Assembly (NCBI RefSeq): GCF_902374955.1
Contig: NZ_CABKRX010000068.1
Location: forward strand, 1-12,835
Length of the DNA stretch: 12,835 nucleotides
Source: Bacillus massilioanorexius
GTDB lineage: Bacteria; Bacillota; Bacilli; Bacillales; DSM-1321
Direction of reading: 5' to 3'
The notes beneath the pieces are model-generated. The model saw only the letters and a list, made by a program, of their open reading frames with translations, was not told the origin of the DNA and searched no databases. Shown in pieces: positions 12,820 through 12,835 of this stretch. The translations under genes were made by a program, and so were the position numbers. Every line of letters starts with the position of its first letter. Within the stretch, counting starts at the first letter, position 1.

Positions 12820-12835
12820 AAAAGGAAACAGCCTT
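12820..12835 (+). terminator. probable left arm of a terminator, cut by the window end
   Basis: Directly after the stop codon comes an A-run followed by AAGGAAACAGCC, the usual first half of an A-rich-flanked terminator hairpin. The other half would lie outside the window, so this rests only on position and composition. Confidence 0.3.

Noticed and set aside
1..12835. CRISPR arrays, tRNA genes, insertion sequences, prophage attachment sites or toxin-antitoxin pairs
   Set aside because: I looked on both strands and saw no spaced direct repeats, cloverleaf sequences, transposase genes with terminal repeats, or small paired genes typical of these systems.

Overview
This is a low-GC Gram-positive chromosome segment, almost certainly from a member of the Bacillaceae. 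The signs are strong AGGAGG-type ribosome binding sites, the 16S rRNA 5' end with Bacillus-type V1/V2 sequence, GTG starts, a textbook PerR box and cre box, and gene order. The backbone 16S - ygxA - ygzB - perR - bcp - hemL (gsaB) - ygaE is the order I know from Bacillus subtilis and relatives. Two genes interrupt that order here: a PduO-type cob(I)alamin adenosyltransferase between perR and bcp, and a very large glutamate synthase gene between hemL and the ygaE-like gene.

Layout. Positions 1-186 hold the first ~186 nt of a 16S rRNA gene on the minus strand. Its leader (187-545) carries a boxA, a hairpin and up to three tandem sigA-type promoters. ygxA (546-1412, minus) lies immediately upstream of the rRNA operon. 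ygzB (1576-1929, plus) converges on perR (2069-2500, minus), and two hairpins lie in the gap. perR has its own promoter with a PerR box over the predicted start point. Upstream of it on the same strand come the adenosyltransferase (2597-3151), a 450-nt gap with tiny ORFs and a strong hairpin, the peroxiredoxin bcp (3601-4071) and a small potassium-channel-like protein (4149-4562). On the plus strand follow hemL (5014-6306) with a ~250-nt leader containing competing stems, two hairpins, a consensus cre site, a promoter and the 1494-codon glutamate synthase (6662-11146). Next is a ~320-nt GC-richer region with nested stems ending in a strong terminator, then the ygaE-like membrane protein (11740-12819).

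How the genes fit together. perR and bcp are peroxide-stress functions. hemL makes 5-aminolevulinate for tetrapyrroles, and haem is linked to peroxide biology through catalase. The adenosyltransferase makes adenosylcobalamin, a cofactor of another tetrapyrrole. Glutamate synthase makes glutamate, the precursor of the C5 tetrapyrrole route; the cre site suggests carbon-source control of this gene. No gltD (small subunit) is next to it.

The protein genes are mostly ordinary core genes. The least explained signals are at the RNA level: the hairpin between the Shine-Dalgarno sequence and the start codon of glutamate synthase, the mutually exclusive stems in the hemL leader, and the structured region after glutamate synthase. 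All coordinates and foldings were read by eye, with no energy calculation or database search.
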